Shown: positions 13,001 to 25,000 of the stretch, one piece after another
Numbering within the stretch: the first letter of the stretch is position 1
How the letters are laid out: every line of letters begins with the position of its first letter
Origin: Euonymus europaeus
Taxonomy: Eukaryota > Streptophyta > Magnoliopsida > Celastrales > Celastraceae
Direction of reading: 5' to 3'
DNA: 64,000 bases
Assembly (NCBI GenBank): GCA_963580455.1
Contig: OY756967.1
Coordinates: forward strand, 23,916,022-23,980,021
Position numbers and translations under genes: made by a program
The notes under the pieces: model-generated
Told to the model about the DNA's origin: nothing
The model's database searches: none
The model's input: the letters and a program-made list of their open reading frames with translations, nothing else

Positions 13001-16000
13001 CCGGTTTAGAAAGAAAATCCACATCTCTCTTCCCCCAAATTCTATCAACATCAATCCCACTACAAGAGGCCAACTTCGTCTCTTGAAGACACACCAAACC
13101 CGGATTCCACCGTCTAAGCATACATTTAACCACACTCTTTTTCCCACTCCCATTCAAACCCCTAATATTCCAGGATACGATTTTTATTGACATATAAACA
13201 ATCCATTCCCCGCCTCTTCAGCCCCATTACTAGCTTCTCCTGAATTAGCACTGTACCTCTCATAATTGATTCCAAATTCTAACCTCTTTAGCTCTCTATT
13301 CTTGTCCCCACACCTCTTCTTCTTCACCGCACTGCATTGACTATTTTTTTTTTCCAACTCCATTCTCCTCATCCTATCAAGATCATCAAACAAAGCCATC
13401 ACACGACTCTCCATCTCCCCTAGGCCAACCCCCATGCTTTTCCTAATACTATTAATATTTTTCAGCACCCACTTTGAAGCTTGCCTTTCTGTAACCACAC
13501 GATCTGCACTTTCAGAAAAGTCACTGTCCCCATCATGCAACACCACTGCCAAAGGTTCTGGCTCAAAATCATCAAGTAACTCCTTCCTCGTTCCTTCAAT
13601 ACAACCCATTTCCTCACCATAATCCTGCACTCCACGATAAACCAAACCGACATCACTCCCATGAACGACAAGGGCTTTCGAAACACTACTCTCCCCTTCT
13701 GAAAAAGCCTGATTGTCAGACAACCATCCGCCTATACGATCCATAGACTCACATTCAAAAGCATCCGAAGAAGATCTGGAATCATCCTTCTCAGCAACAC
13801 TCATTTTCTCTTTCCCTTTGAGAGTCCTCCCACAACTTAGCTTCACTTTACACCTTTCCCTTACTTCAGCCTCCGTAACTTCTTTGATAGAAGGTCCTCC
13901 TACAGGTCTCCATCTCATCTGCCTTTTTGACTCCGTTGCCTTTCTACCCATTATCTCACCCGTTGCAGAAAGTAGTGTTTTTTGTTGAATAATAGCTGGG
14001 CCTTTAAGACCATTATGTTGCATATGAGCTGTAACTTGCATTTGGGTCCCACTATGTAGCGTTTGTCCTCTTCTCACCTGGGTCACCGCAAAAGACTTTT
14101 TAAAGTTTGAATTTTGGTCACTTGTTCTTCCTCCTTTGTATCCTCTACAGTATTTCTCTTCGTCACGCGCCCCAAGATTACAAACATCACGCGCTCCACC
14201 CACCTTCCTCCGGTCTCTTCCACGATCAGTCCTCGCTACCGGTTCCTTACTCTCCTTCTCCAGTAACACCCCATCAGTAGAACTCACCGTAACATCCCCA
14301 CCAACCAATCTTGGATTCTGAAGCTTGCCACACCCTGGGCAAGGTCCCAATATTATTTTGAGCTCCACTGATTCTGCCAAAACCCGTCTCTCCCACTGGA
14401 TGTTCATCGAATCACCTCCGCTACACTCATCGTTAATAGTTTTTCGATCACCTTCCATTTTTTGGCGGTTCAGACGACTAGAATCGAGGACTTGGGCATA
14501 TGACTGAGTTTTCGAAGTGATGCGCCTCACTGGGACACCCTTCTTCTCCTCTGACCTTTTCTCATACCTGTCAGAGATATCACCTCCAACCAACTTACAC
14601 AACTCCTCCACCGCCTCCATAACTTGACGCCACCCACTACCACCCCTGCCCTCAGGAAAAATGATGAGTCTTTCTCCTCCATCATTAACCTCCATCAACA
14701 CCCACATCCTTCCACTGCTATTTTGTTTCTGCTGTAAAACAAAAGTTCTATCTTTTGACCTCCATTTTTCAAACAGAACTCCTCTGCCATTGCGACCCCA
14801 AATCATCCTCATCGATCTTGACATAATAATCGCATCCGCAATGCTGAAGAACATCGACCTCCGCCTTCCTCTCCCATTTTCAGTAACACGAATGATGTCT
14901 TCACACTCCCCTTCAAGAACAATATCAAAACTCTTTCGTTCAATTGCAACAAACCTACGGCTGACTGAATCAACAAACATAATTGATCTTCAATTATCAC
15001 GGAGATCTTTATCCAGGGGACAGGAACAATGGGCTCGATTCTCCACTTATGAAAATTCTCAATGGGCTCGATTCTCCACCTTGTTTATCATGGTCCCATG
15101 ATGTTTGAAACAACACTACAGCCTTCTCCTCCACAATGCATACCTACTGTTCTCATTTATTAACAAGACTTCTACCATCTTTGCACCCTAGTGCCACCAA
15201 AAGCATGCTTTACACTTGGTTATACTTCACCAAAGCCACTTTAATTAAGCATATATACCACAATGTTAGCTGTTGCAATGATAGTCAACTCTTGTTAGAT
15301 AAAACTGGCTCCAGCTCACACAAACATTTTTTTAACGAAATTGCACAATCATAATCAAGAAACTTCATGAAGAAACTTGTATGGGGACACAAGCACAAAC
15401 AAGCAGACAAAACAAAGTCAAGATTGATTTATGAAAATATTATCAAATAAAATCCACAAGCTATTTCTCTCACCATTTGTGATTTTACGACTACCACTCT
15501 GCCAAGAGTAAGAAATTGGTGCGCAGCAGGGGATTGCATGACTGCCTCTGATATCTGGCTGCTGTGTTTCTCAGCTTCCGAGTACATCTCATAGTATTCC
15601 TCGATTGTTGGTTCGCCTTTTATGCAACTGCATGCGATGAGCCAAGATTAATGAACTAATCAAATCCGATGGATGCAATGTGCACTATTTAATGCAGAAG
15701 CTATAGATGACTGAAAATTTAGTAGCCTTCCAATTCTTCATGTCTTACAAGATGAATACAATTTAAAACACCATGCCTGGCATATCCCACTCAAGAACAA
15801 TTATAGAATGAGATGAGCATAAACAATTGCTGTCAACAGCTATTCATTCATCACAAAATTTATAAATAAATAACCTCTAACCCTGTCAGGATTTGTAAAT
15901 CAAACTATCAGAGCAGAATATCGTTAAAGACACATCTTGGGTACAAGCACTGGGAACTAACAATGTTAAATTTAATGCATTTCAATTTCTCAGTGGCAAA

Positions 16001-19000
16001 AGTTTTAAGTATGTTGGTCAGGCTTTCATACAAACAACCTCCCATACAGGGCTACTTCAACATCGGAAAGTTTTACACAGCTTTCTCATCATCATCCAAG
16101 CCTTTATCCCAAAAGTTTGTGGTCTGTTATATGAGTCAATGGGAAAATCAAAGGGAATCCACCACGTGTATTCGTTTCCGCCATTCATTTCGATTAAGGA
16201 TTATACTTTCATCAACTCCTATTGAATCAATAACCTGGGACACAATTGTCTAAGCATCAAGTATCCTGCACAAAACTATTGCATGATCCAAAATAAAACC
16301 AGGCTACTACTGAATTGGCATGAATCAAAAGGATGAAATACCACATGGGGTGTGTTATGGTTTCAAGAGTGCTGGATAAGAAAGTATCCACGCACCAGAT
16401 ACAAAAACCAGCAGCAATCAAATTATGTGGTAACATACTCAATTGTTCTCGTTGGCTGAGAAAGCTTGAGCATCAAAAGCTCTTGTTCTTGTTCAGGAAG
16501 TTTCTTCTGAGCATGAAATTCTGCAAAACTTCTCTTCAACATGTCCTCCACCTGTAGTCAATATGAAAACAATCATAGAAACAAACTGAAAAACAACATA
16601 ATTTACAAAATTTTGGAAGTGTGATGAAATTAAACAGAAATGCAAAAAAAAAAAGAGTTTGGAATTGAAATCAGTTCAAAGAGTAGAATAGATTCATACA
16701 CTGCTAAATTCGGCCATGATGAAGACTGATACAAATGAAGGTGCAGCAAACAAGTAGAACCATTCAGAGCAATTAGCACTATAAGACAACTAAGAAGAGC
16801 TGCACCACAAACAACAATCCTTTCCTACAATATGTTTCAAATGAAAATCACAATAGCCACACACACACAAAAAAAAAAAAAACTTTGGGCATAGCCTCTG
16901 AATAACCTTTTGCCATAAGATTTAGAAGAAAAATATAATTGTAGAATGGGCAGGGTTCAAGAATGTTCCTAAAATGAATTTTCAAAGGAAAAAAATGCAG
17001 GCCAGGGTCACAATACAAAAATACAAAATATTCAGGTAAGAAAAAAATTGATAAAATCACTAATTTCTATTTCATCATAAAAATTATGCCAGCAAATCAA
17101 ATGGGCTGGTATGTCGCCACCAACTCATAAAAGTCAAAAGACACTCCCCCACCACCACTCACGGTCTCTCTCAAGACAAACGGAAAAAGGTTTAGTGCTG
17201 TTATGCGTACTATAAATTTTTTCTTATTTCTTCAATTACATGAAACCCTCCAATCCCATAGTCTTCCATTGTTGACCTAGCTGCCACCCAAGAAACTCCC
17301 ACACTTTGGAAGACATTTCCTACAATAAGCAACAACCATCCTCCAAAACAAAAAGTACCATTTTCTTCAGTTACAAGTTTTAGATTGTCTCTTTGGCCTT
17401 TTTATTTTTTTCAATAATAATTCCTTCCTTAAGCACCGCTACAATAAAATTATCTCATATGAAAAAGGTGAGAGAGAGAAAGAGAGAGGAGGACTTTTTA
17501 ACACAAAACCATCCGCATTCCATCATCATAAAGTTAAACATCACAACTAACTTAAAAATATGATGAGCCAAATGATCTCCTTGAACGGATCCCTCAAACA
17601 ACTACATAACCAAGTTGGCATTGCATACACCAAAATAGAAAACCACAATGGAAATGCAATTTTAATCCAAAAAATATGTACTAAGTACTAACTCCCCCAA
17701 AACACATTCTCTTCAAGACATTTAAAAAAAAAACAGATGCCTGCCCTACCTCAAGTTGACAAAGGCATTCCTCAACAATTTCGGGGGTAACATGCACATC
17801 ACATTTAGTTCTAGATAATTGTAAAACAGCCAAACAACTTCCACTAAGTTCAAAATATAATTATCAAAGTACCTTTAATTCTTCAACACGAAGGAGATGC
17901 ATAATCATGATATACGTTAGTCGAAACTGAGATTCGAGCCTGGTTGCACTTCCAACTATAACATGCTTCAAATCCCTCTCTTCAGGGATTTCGTCATGAC
18001 ACATTAAAACAACTGTTCCGATACTATCAAGCCCTCTTCTGCCAGCACGACCAGCCATTTGAGTGTATTCTCCAGGAAGTAACTGCCTAAATTCCTTGCC
18101 ATCAAACTTCCTTAAAGTGTCAAAAACAACCTACAAAAGATGTCGACACAAAGTTAAGATTAGACACGCAGTTGTCATACCAACATATAGATACACACAA
18201 AGGACACAAACTTCATCCATAAAAGATAACAAATTGCATACACGGACAAACTATGAGTTTCAAGCATCTTTCATACTATGAGCAATGATATTGTCGCATT
18301 TTAAAAAATCAAAAAGGGCTGATGATGCCCAAGGAAAACATTCCGTGTGCAGTTTATTTGTTAGTTAGTGCATATGGAATAGACAAGGGCTTGAGAAAAA
18401 TTTCATCCTCTATAGTATCTCTTTTGTTTTACCTGAAAGGTAAAAACAGGACTCATGGTTTGGAAAGCTACCATAGTACATCGAATGACCAGATAAAATT
18501 TGACTTTGCTATTAAGCTTCCATCGGTGCCTAGTTCTGTATAAAAATAAAAGTTTACAACAGAAAACAGATCTGATAAACATTAAACACTACACAAAGAT
18601 TACTACTTTTCTTAGACATCTCATTCTTAAAATGCCAAGTGTCACTTGGCACTAATTCTTTTTCTTTTTAATATATAACCATTCTTAAGCACCAAGTTGG
18701 ATTGTTGGACTCAGAACAAACAAACAAACTTACTTCTTACTGGATATTAAGGGGTAAGGAGAAGCATGCTAGTAACACGAATAACATATTTACAAGGACT
18801 ATTTCCATACATCAATACATAAGAAAAATTAACTCATTAAATTGATAACAGTGGCATCGATTTGTGTCAAGAGTGGAACATTTTTCCTGACTTCTGTATA
18901 GAATAACCAAGAATCCTTCATAATGCTTGATAGAGTAGCACTAAATGATTTCCAAATCTCATAGAATTGAAAAAATAACTCACTGTTCTAGCAGGAGCAT

Positions 19001-22000
19001 TGACCCCCATTGCAAATGTCTCTGTCGAAAATAAAACCTATAACAAGAACACAGTTGAACATCAATGAATCAAAATTCTCATTTACAAGCAAAAGAACAT
19101 GACTAGAAAATTAATAAAAAAATTATCAAAAGTCCAACGTGTTCACAAAGAACCTTAACCACAGGAATTCCTTAACCTTGTAGCAGCATCACCGATAACT
19201 ACGGAAACTACAAAAACTGTTAAACTTTACCTTGATTACTCCACGACAGAAAAGCATTTCAACAACTTCCTTAACAATAGGAAGCAGCCCTGCATGATGC
19301 ACACCAATGCCTCTACGAAGAAGGCTTTGAACTCTGACAATCTGCACATTCAACCAAATTATTACGTCAACCCCATATAGATTTGTGTCAAAAGAAAATT
19401 GATTTGTAAGCTACGAAACCTGTGGTAAATTTCGGTCAGATCCCTTTAGCCGTGAAAATGCTTTGTCACAGAAAACACAAATCTCACTTTTCTCAGAATT
19501 AGTAGTGAGGTCAGTCACAGATATGCTATCTGCTGATTTATCACAGCGGTTCTTCGAGAAACAAAATATAATCACCTATGCACACCATTAACAGAGGTTC
19601 AGAATATGTCAATGTAACAGGAAAGATTTCCTACCCTATACTTTAAAAAAATTCCTTTTAGAATCATATTAGACTCCAGCAGCAGTCATCTACAGAGTTT
19701 TAAGTCATATTCCAACCCTATAATTTTAAAAAATTCTTTTTAGAATCATCTTAGACTCCAGCAGCAGTCATCTAGAAAGTCATACATAACCTCTGGAGTG
19801 CCCAAATATATGCAGACTAAAATGATATATCTATATAATAGCCATGATATAATTATCTATGACTCTTATAGAGCTACTTATTGCCACAAATGAAAAGAAA
19901 AAAAACGCTTGAATGATGTGAAATTTTAAGAGTGTAAAGCTCCAATGGACCACATTGGAAATCTGGTAGATGGGAGATATGCACTATAGCATGCATTATA
20001 GGGCTAATATCATGCCACAATTAGTATTAGAAACAAAATTCTCATCCATCAATCAGAAGTGAAAAACACACCAAACAAGCACAAATAATGCCGCTCAGAC
20101 TTCTCTTTGCCATTTAATGAATGGTGTTTGTTCTCCAAACAATTTCCCTACAGAATTCAGAACTCAGATTATTAAAAGATTTTACTGTTTCGATTAAATG
20201 AGAACCAAAAAAGAAAAGATAAAGTTTCTGAAACGTATTCAAGTGTTAACTTTAGAGGCCACCAAAGTCACTCACGCCCCAATAAAATATTTAGTAACCT
20301 TACTAAAAAAGTAGTTTTACAACGTACAGGTAATAACGACTTCTTTGAGAGCTTGTTAATAAGAGAGAACCACAAAGAAGCTTCATTTCTCCTGGACCCC
20401 CAACTGCTTTTGACATTACTGTTGTTTTGATTCCCCAAACTATTCCCAGAAGAGCTGCCAAAGTTTTGTGAACCAGAATACTTATTCTGCTTGGCACGAT
20501 TAGGATTTTCACGTTTTTGAGCTCTAGCGCCATTCTGTGCTGTTGAAAATCCAATAGAAAATCCGCTACCTCCACTAGCTGCACTTGAGCTCTTCTTCTT
20601 ATAAGCATCTTTAGCAGCTTTCAGTCCCTGGGGTATAAATACTTCACTTTCACAAATTTTGTAGAGTTCTCCACTATAAAACAAGCAATGCTCTAATGGG
20701 ACAGGCCTTTTAGTTGTTCTGATAAGTAAACAGAAAAACATTATTAGCACCCTTCCTGAATTTTTTTTCCCTCAGAGAAGAATATAAGAAAACAGATATA
20801 AAAGAAATAATTCTACAAAACTCAAAACTTCTATGTAGATCATTTGAAGGATAAAAATCTACCCTGTTACCCAAATTTGTTTCTGCTTTGTTCGGCCAAT
20901 CCAGTCGGCAAATTCAACTGTGTTGGGTACCTGCATTAAAATGTCGAAGACTTTATGCAACGGCTCAGCCATCCAAATGGCATAAAGAGAAAAGTTAATG
21001 GAGGGAAAAGAAGCGGATTATGTGTATCTTTCAAAAAAAGGAGACTATAAGGGTAATTGACATACTAAAGAACTGTATAACTGTATCCATTAGTGTTTAT
21101 ACAGTAATGAGCCAAAATTTCAGCTTCTAATAAGTAACTCCAATTGCTATCTCTAGAGAATTTTTGGACATTATGCATTCACATGATTTAGAGAAGAAAA
21201 TCCCAAATAGAAAAACCATATTCTCTTGCTACCCTCAGTTTCAAGTCTTTCTAACTTATCATCAAATTAATAATTTTAGGTGCTTCCATCCCCATCATAC
21301 ATATTACCAGAGTAAAGATAATAAAAATAATTGGAATTTGGAACAGCCCATTCTCTTCAGTAATGAATCAAGCCAATTGCAATATCCAGCCAGAATACAA
21401 ATGTGGAAGCAGAAATCAGTACCGTGGCTGACAGGAGGATAATATTGACATGCCTTGGAAGCATGATTATAACTTCCTCCCAAACAACCCCCCTTTCAAC
21501 ATCATTGACGTAATGCACTTCATCGAATATAACCTATTTCCAAGAGGGAAAAAGATTTCAATAATTTTTACAGGAACAAGAGAGAGTAAAAGTTAGCCTG
21601 AAAGAGCGTAAGTGGAGCTGAAACTTGATATACTGAAAGAAGGGGAAATATTACTGTGGAACAAAATACCACACAGAACGAGCCCCTTTACCCATTCAAT
21701 ATCCCGAATAAGATCAGCTCCCCGGTAAAGCATTGACCTTAATATTTCGGTGGTCATGATAAGACAAGAAGCCTCCGGCCTCAAGCTGACATCGCCAGTG
21801 AGAAGGCCAACATCAAACTTCCCACAAAAATCCCTATATTTCTGGTTGCTGATGGTTTTAATGGGTGCGGTATACACGGCCCTAGTGCAGTGCTGCATGA
21901 AAAGAAAGCCCAGTAAAACATCTTAAAACAAAAATCAGGCTAACTCAAGATGGTTCTATTATAACTTGAAAACGTATCATGTTTGAGCATAGATATGTTC

Positions 22001-25000
22001 ATCTTATCACTAAAATTCAGTAAATCATAGCCTAATAAATAGATTTCCAGTTTACTCAAATTTGGTGTGAATGGAAAACCCAAAATTATGAGAATTGAAG
22101 AGAGCATACTTTAGTCGCCAAGGCAAAAGCATATTCTGCAACCACGGTCTTTCCAGCTGATGTATGAGCAGCCACGAAAACAGAGTCACCCTTTTCCAGA
22201 TAATAAATGGCCTGTAATTATCCAACCAAAGTAAATATATTAAGAACTTCATGTGAAATAGTATCCAAATATCATGAGCGAACTATTTAAAAGAACAAGA
22301 AACTATTCCGATTTTAACATAAACATTGCCCGTACATACCATAATTTATTCACTTCATCAAATATATATTAGAAATTTGGCACTATCATTACCGCTTTTT
22401 GGAAGGCATCCAATTCAAAAGGAAAATGAAGTGCCATATCAGGAACAAGTTCATAAAAGCGGCTCGCAATTACTTCAGTACCTCCAGTAACAGCCCCAAC
22501 CTGCCAATATTGGGAGTTATTAATTAAAAGCTTTAACTCTATGCATGAAAAAGGATAACATGCGAGAAAGATAAAGTAGTCATATAATGCTGCTTTTCAA
22601 CAGTACCTGCTTCTGTTGTCGTCCATCAACATCTTCAGTTACTTCTGACCTTGACGTTACTCCTCCCGACTCAACTGACAAAATCTCATCTAACACAGAA
22701 AATTCAGGCTCCCCCACATTGCTAGGCCCATCCTCCTTATCCACTTCAGCTTCTGATTTAACAGACTCTAAGTCTGAAAATTTAGCTTCAGGTACAGCAA
22801 CAATATTAGCCTTCAGAGGGAAGAAAAAACAAAAGGTCGAATAGAACAATGAACTACAAGCCATGCAAAACGAGAGTTTTTTCCCAGACACAAGTTTTAA
22901 TAGAAATTATGGCAGGAGATGGTGAAGCTTTCAAATAAACCGTACTTGAATCCAGATAAAGTGAGGCGATTTTTGCTTAGCTTCCTCATGACTCTTTACC
23001 AATGAAATTACAACTGTTCAACCAGATGTAAAACAGATATGTAACATTGTAACTGACCTTCAGTCTCAAATTCTGTGATATTATCCTCTTCCCATGCCTT
23101 CTTGAATACGTCATCAAAATGTACAGACAAAGCAGTCTGCAAATGACAGAGAGACATTACATCAATGAAACTTTAAATCAGCCAATAATTCTTTCCATTC
23201 TATACCAAAATTTCACAAATAATCATGCTTCATGAGATCAAGATCATGGGTCTATGATGTCCACAATTACATATGAAGGATTTAGGAAGAGAACAAAAAC
23301 TTGATTAACTCATAGTCTTAGATAGTTCAACTACTAGGAAAGTAGGAACACTGCATAACATCAACTGACCTCAGTTCCCTCTGAACTGCCATTAAGTGAA
23401 CCTTGATTGTTGTAAACGTTCCAAGAGCTTGGATAAACCTTCAAAAAGAAGTTATGTATTAAGAAGCTGCACAAAATGGAAGTCATAGATAAGTCAAAGC
23501 CAGAGTGCAAGGCTTATGAAAGGTTGTATACAATTTATATCTGTTTGAATTAATCAATTGACATAATATATCAAAAGGTATACTTTAAAATCACCAAGGT
23601 CTAATCCTTGCTTAAGGCTTGGGGGTGTGGTCTGCGCAGGGCCGCCTGTCAGCAGTTCTTGTACCCATTCACCATTTGAAGCCCCGTCCGCAAGAATTCT
23701 CCCTAGAAGTTGAGAATCCTCCAAACCACCAGGACGAAAAGGGCGATTACTAATGCTTCCTCTAACAAAATCCTTTGTGGGTCCAGACACACGAGGCCGT
23801 GTACCAGAATCTTGAGCCCCAGCCATCAATTCTGATACATCCATCTAAAATCAACAACAGACAATGATACAACACGTTAGGCCCAAAAGCCTAGCCCTGT
23901 GCTTACGGAATATGAAATAAAATATTAATAGTTGTGGAAATTTTGATTTTGTGTGACTAGCAGATCTGAATGTAATCAAACCCCACCTACCTCCACTGAA
24001 TCGGGTATCCATATTCCATCCTTCATTTTTCGTTTGAATGGATCCTCCCATTTCGGAACTATAACAGTACGCGGTAATGATGGCTCCAGAGAGATTTTCA
24101 CCCTCTCAAACCAGTCAAATTCCCACTGTTTTCCAGCCTTTTCAGGAGAAAGTTCATCATCATCCAATCCTGGCATTAGATACTTCTCCTCTATGTGCTC
24201 TCTTATGGATTCAGGTGTTTCCCTATGGAAAGCAGGGGGCTAGAACATGCACAAAGGCTAATTACTTAAAGAATATAGATATCCTTCAATGAATACATAA
24301 GTCCTGTTCTTTGTTATATGTCCAACCGTGGGAAACAGAATATACTGTTTCATCTTTTTTCAACAACATCAGCCCAGCTTTAAATGGACAAGAAAATAAG
24401 GCAAGTTTTCCAAAAAAGATTTCAAATCATTTGTAGCAACGAATTACTCAATTAGCCAAATGAGGAAGTGAACTGATTGATAAATCAGAAAGCTATTTTG
24501 GTAATTTCACACCACATCACTCAGCCCCATATAATTATTCCAAAACAATAAATTTATGTGATTCCATGTGTTTAGCAACAAACAAATGTAGCTAAGATTG
24601 ACAAATATAATATAACAGATAACAAATATGATGCCATTGCAAACCAAACCAAAATCATGAAGCCATAAAATCTCTTAAATGATAGAAAAACGACATTTAA
24701 TATGCTTAACATAGAAGTAATGATCAAGTTATCTGACCACTTAAATATGGTAAAGCCCAGTGGCAATTAAACACCACGTGATTCATCCTCCATAGTTCCA
24801 CCAAATGGTGAAATTTAGTTCCATTAGCCTACCAACAAAAGGATGAAGCAATCCAAAACGAATCACGAAACCATAAAGCAACTAAAATAAATGAAAAAAG
24901 ACGTCGACTGACCAATATCACCACAAACAAATAACCATAATAAAGATGATCAATTACTTGACTACTTAATAACTTATACATCCCATTGGAAATTTAACAC

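Larger units (their letters stand above)
9484..15174 (-). mobile_element. Full-length L1-clade non-LTR retrotransposon (LINE) in SKI2 intron 18
   Basis: The 5.69-kb element is bounded by a perfect 17-bp TSD, has two long intact ORFs, a 194-nt 5' region and a short A6 tail next to the TSD. Its sense strand matches that of SKI2. Without the element and one TSD copy, intron 18 would be about 0.63 kb. Intact ORFs and a perfect TSD suggest a young insertion. The ORF2 layout (APE endonuclease, RT, zf-RVT, no RNase H) is that of plant L1 elements. Confidence 0.95.

Noticed and set aside
10783..13190. Several + strand ORFs across 9918-13190
   Set aside because: They are antisense shadows of LINE ORF2.
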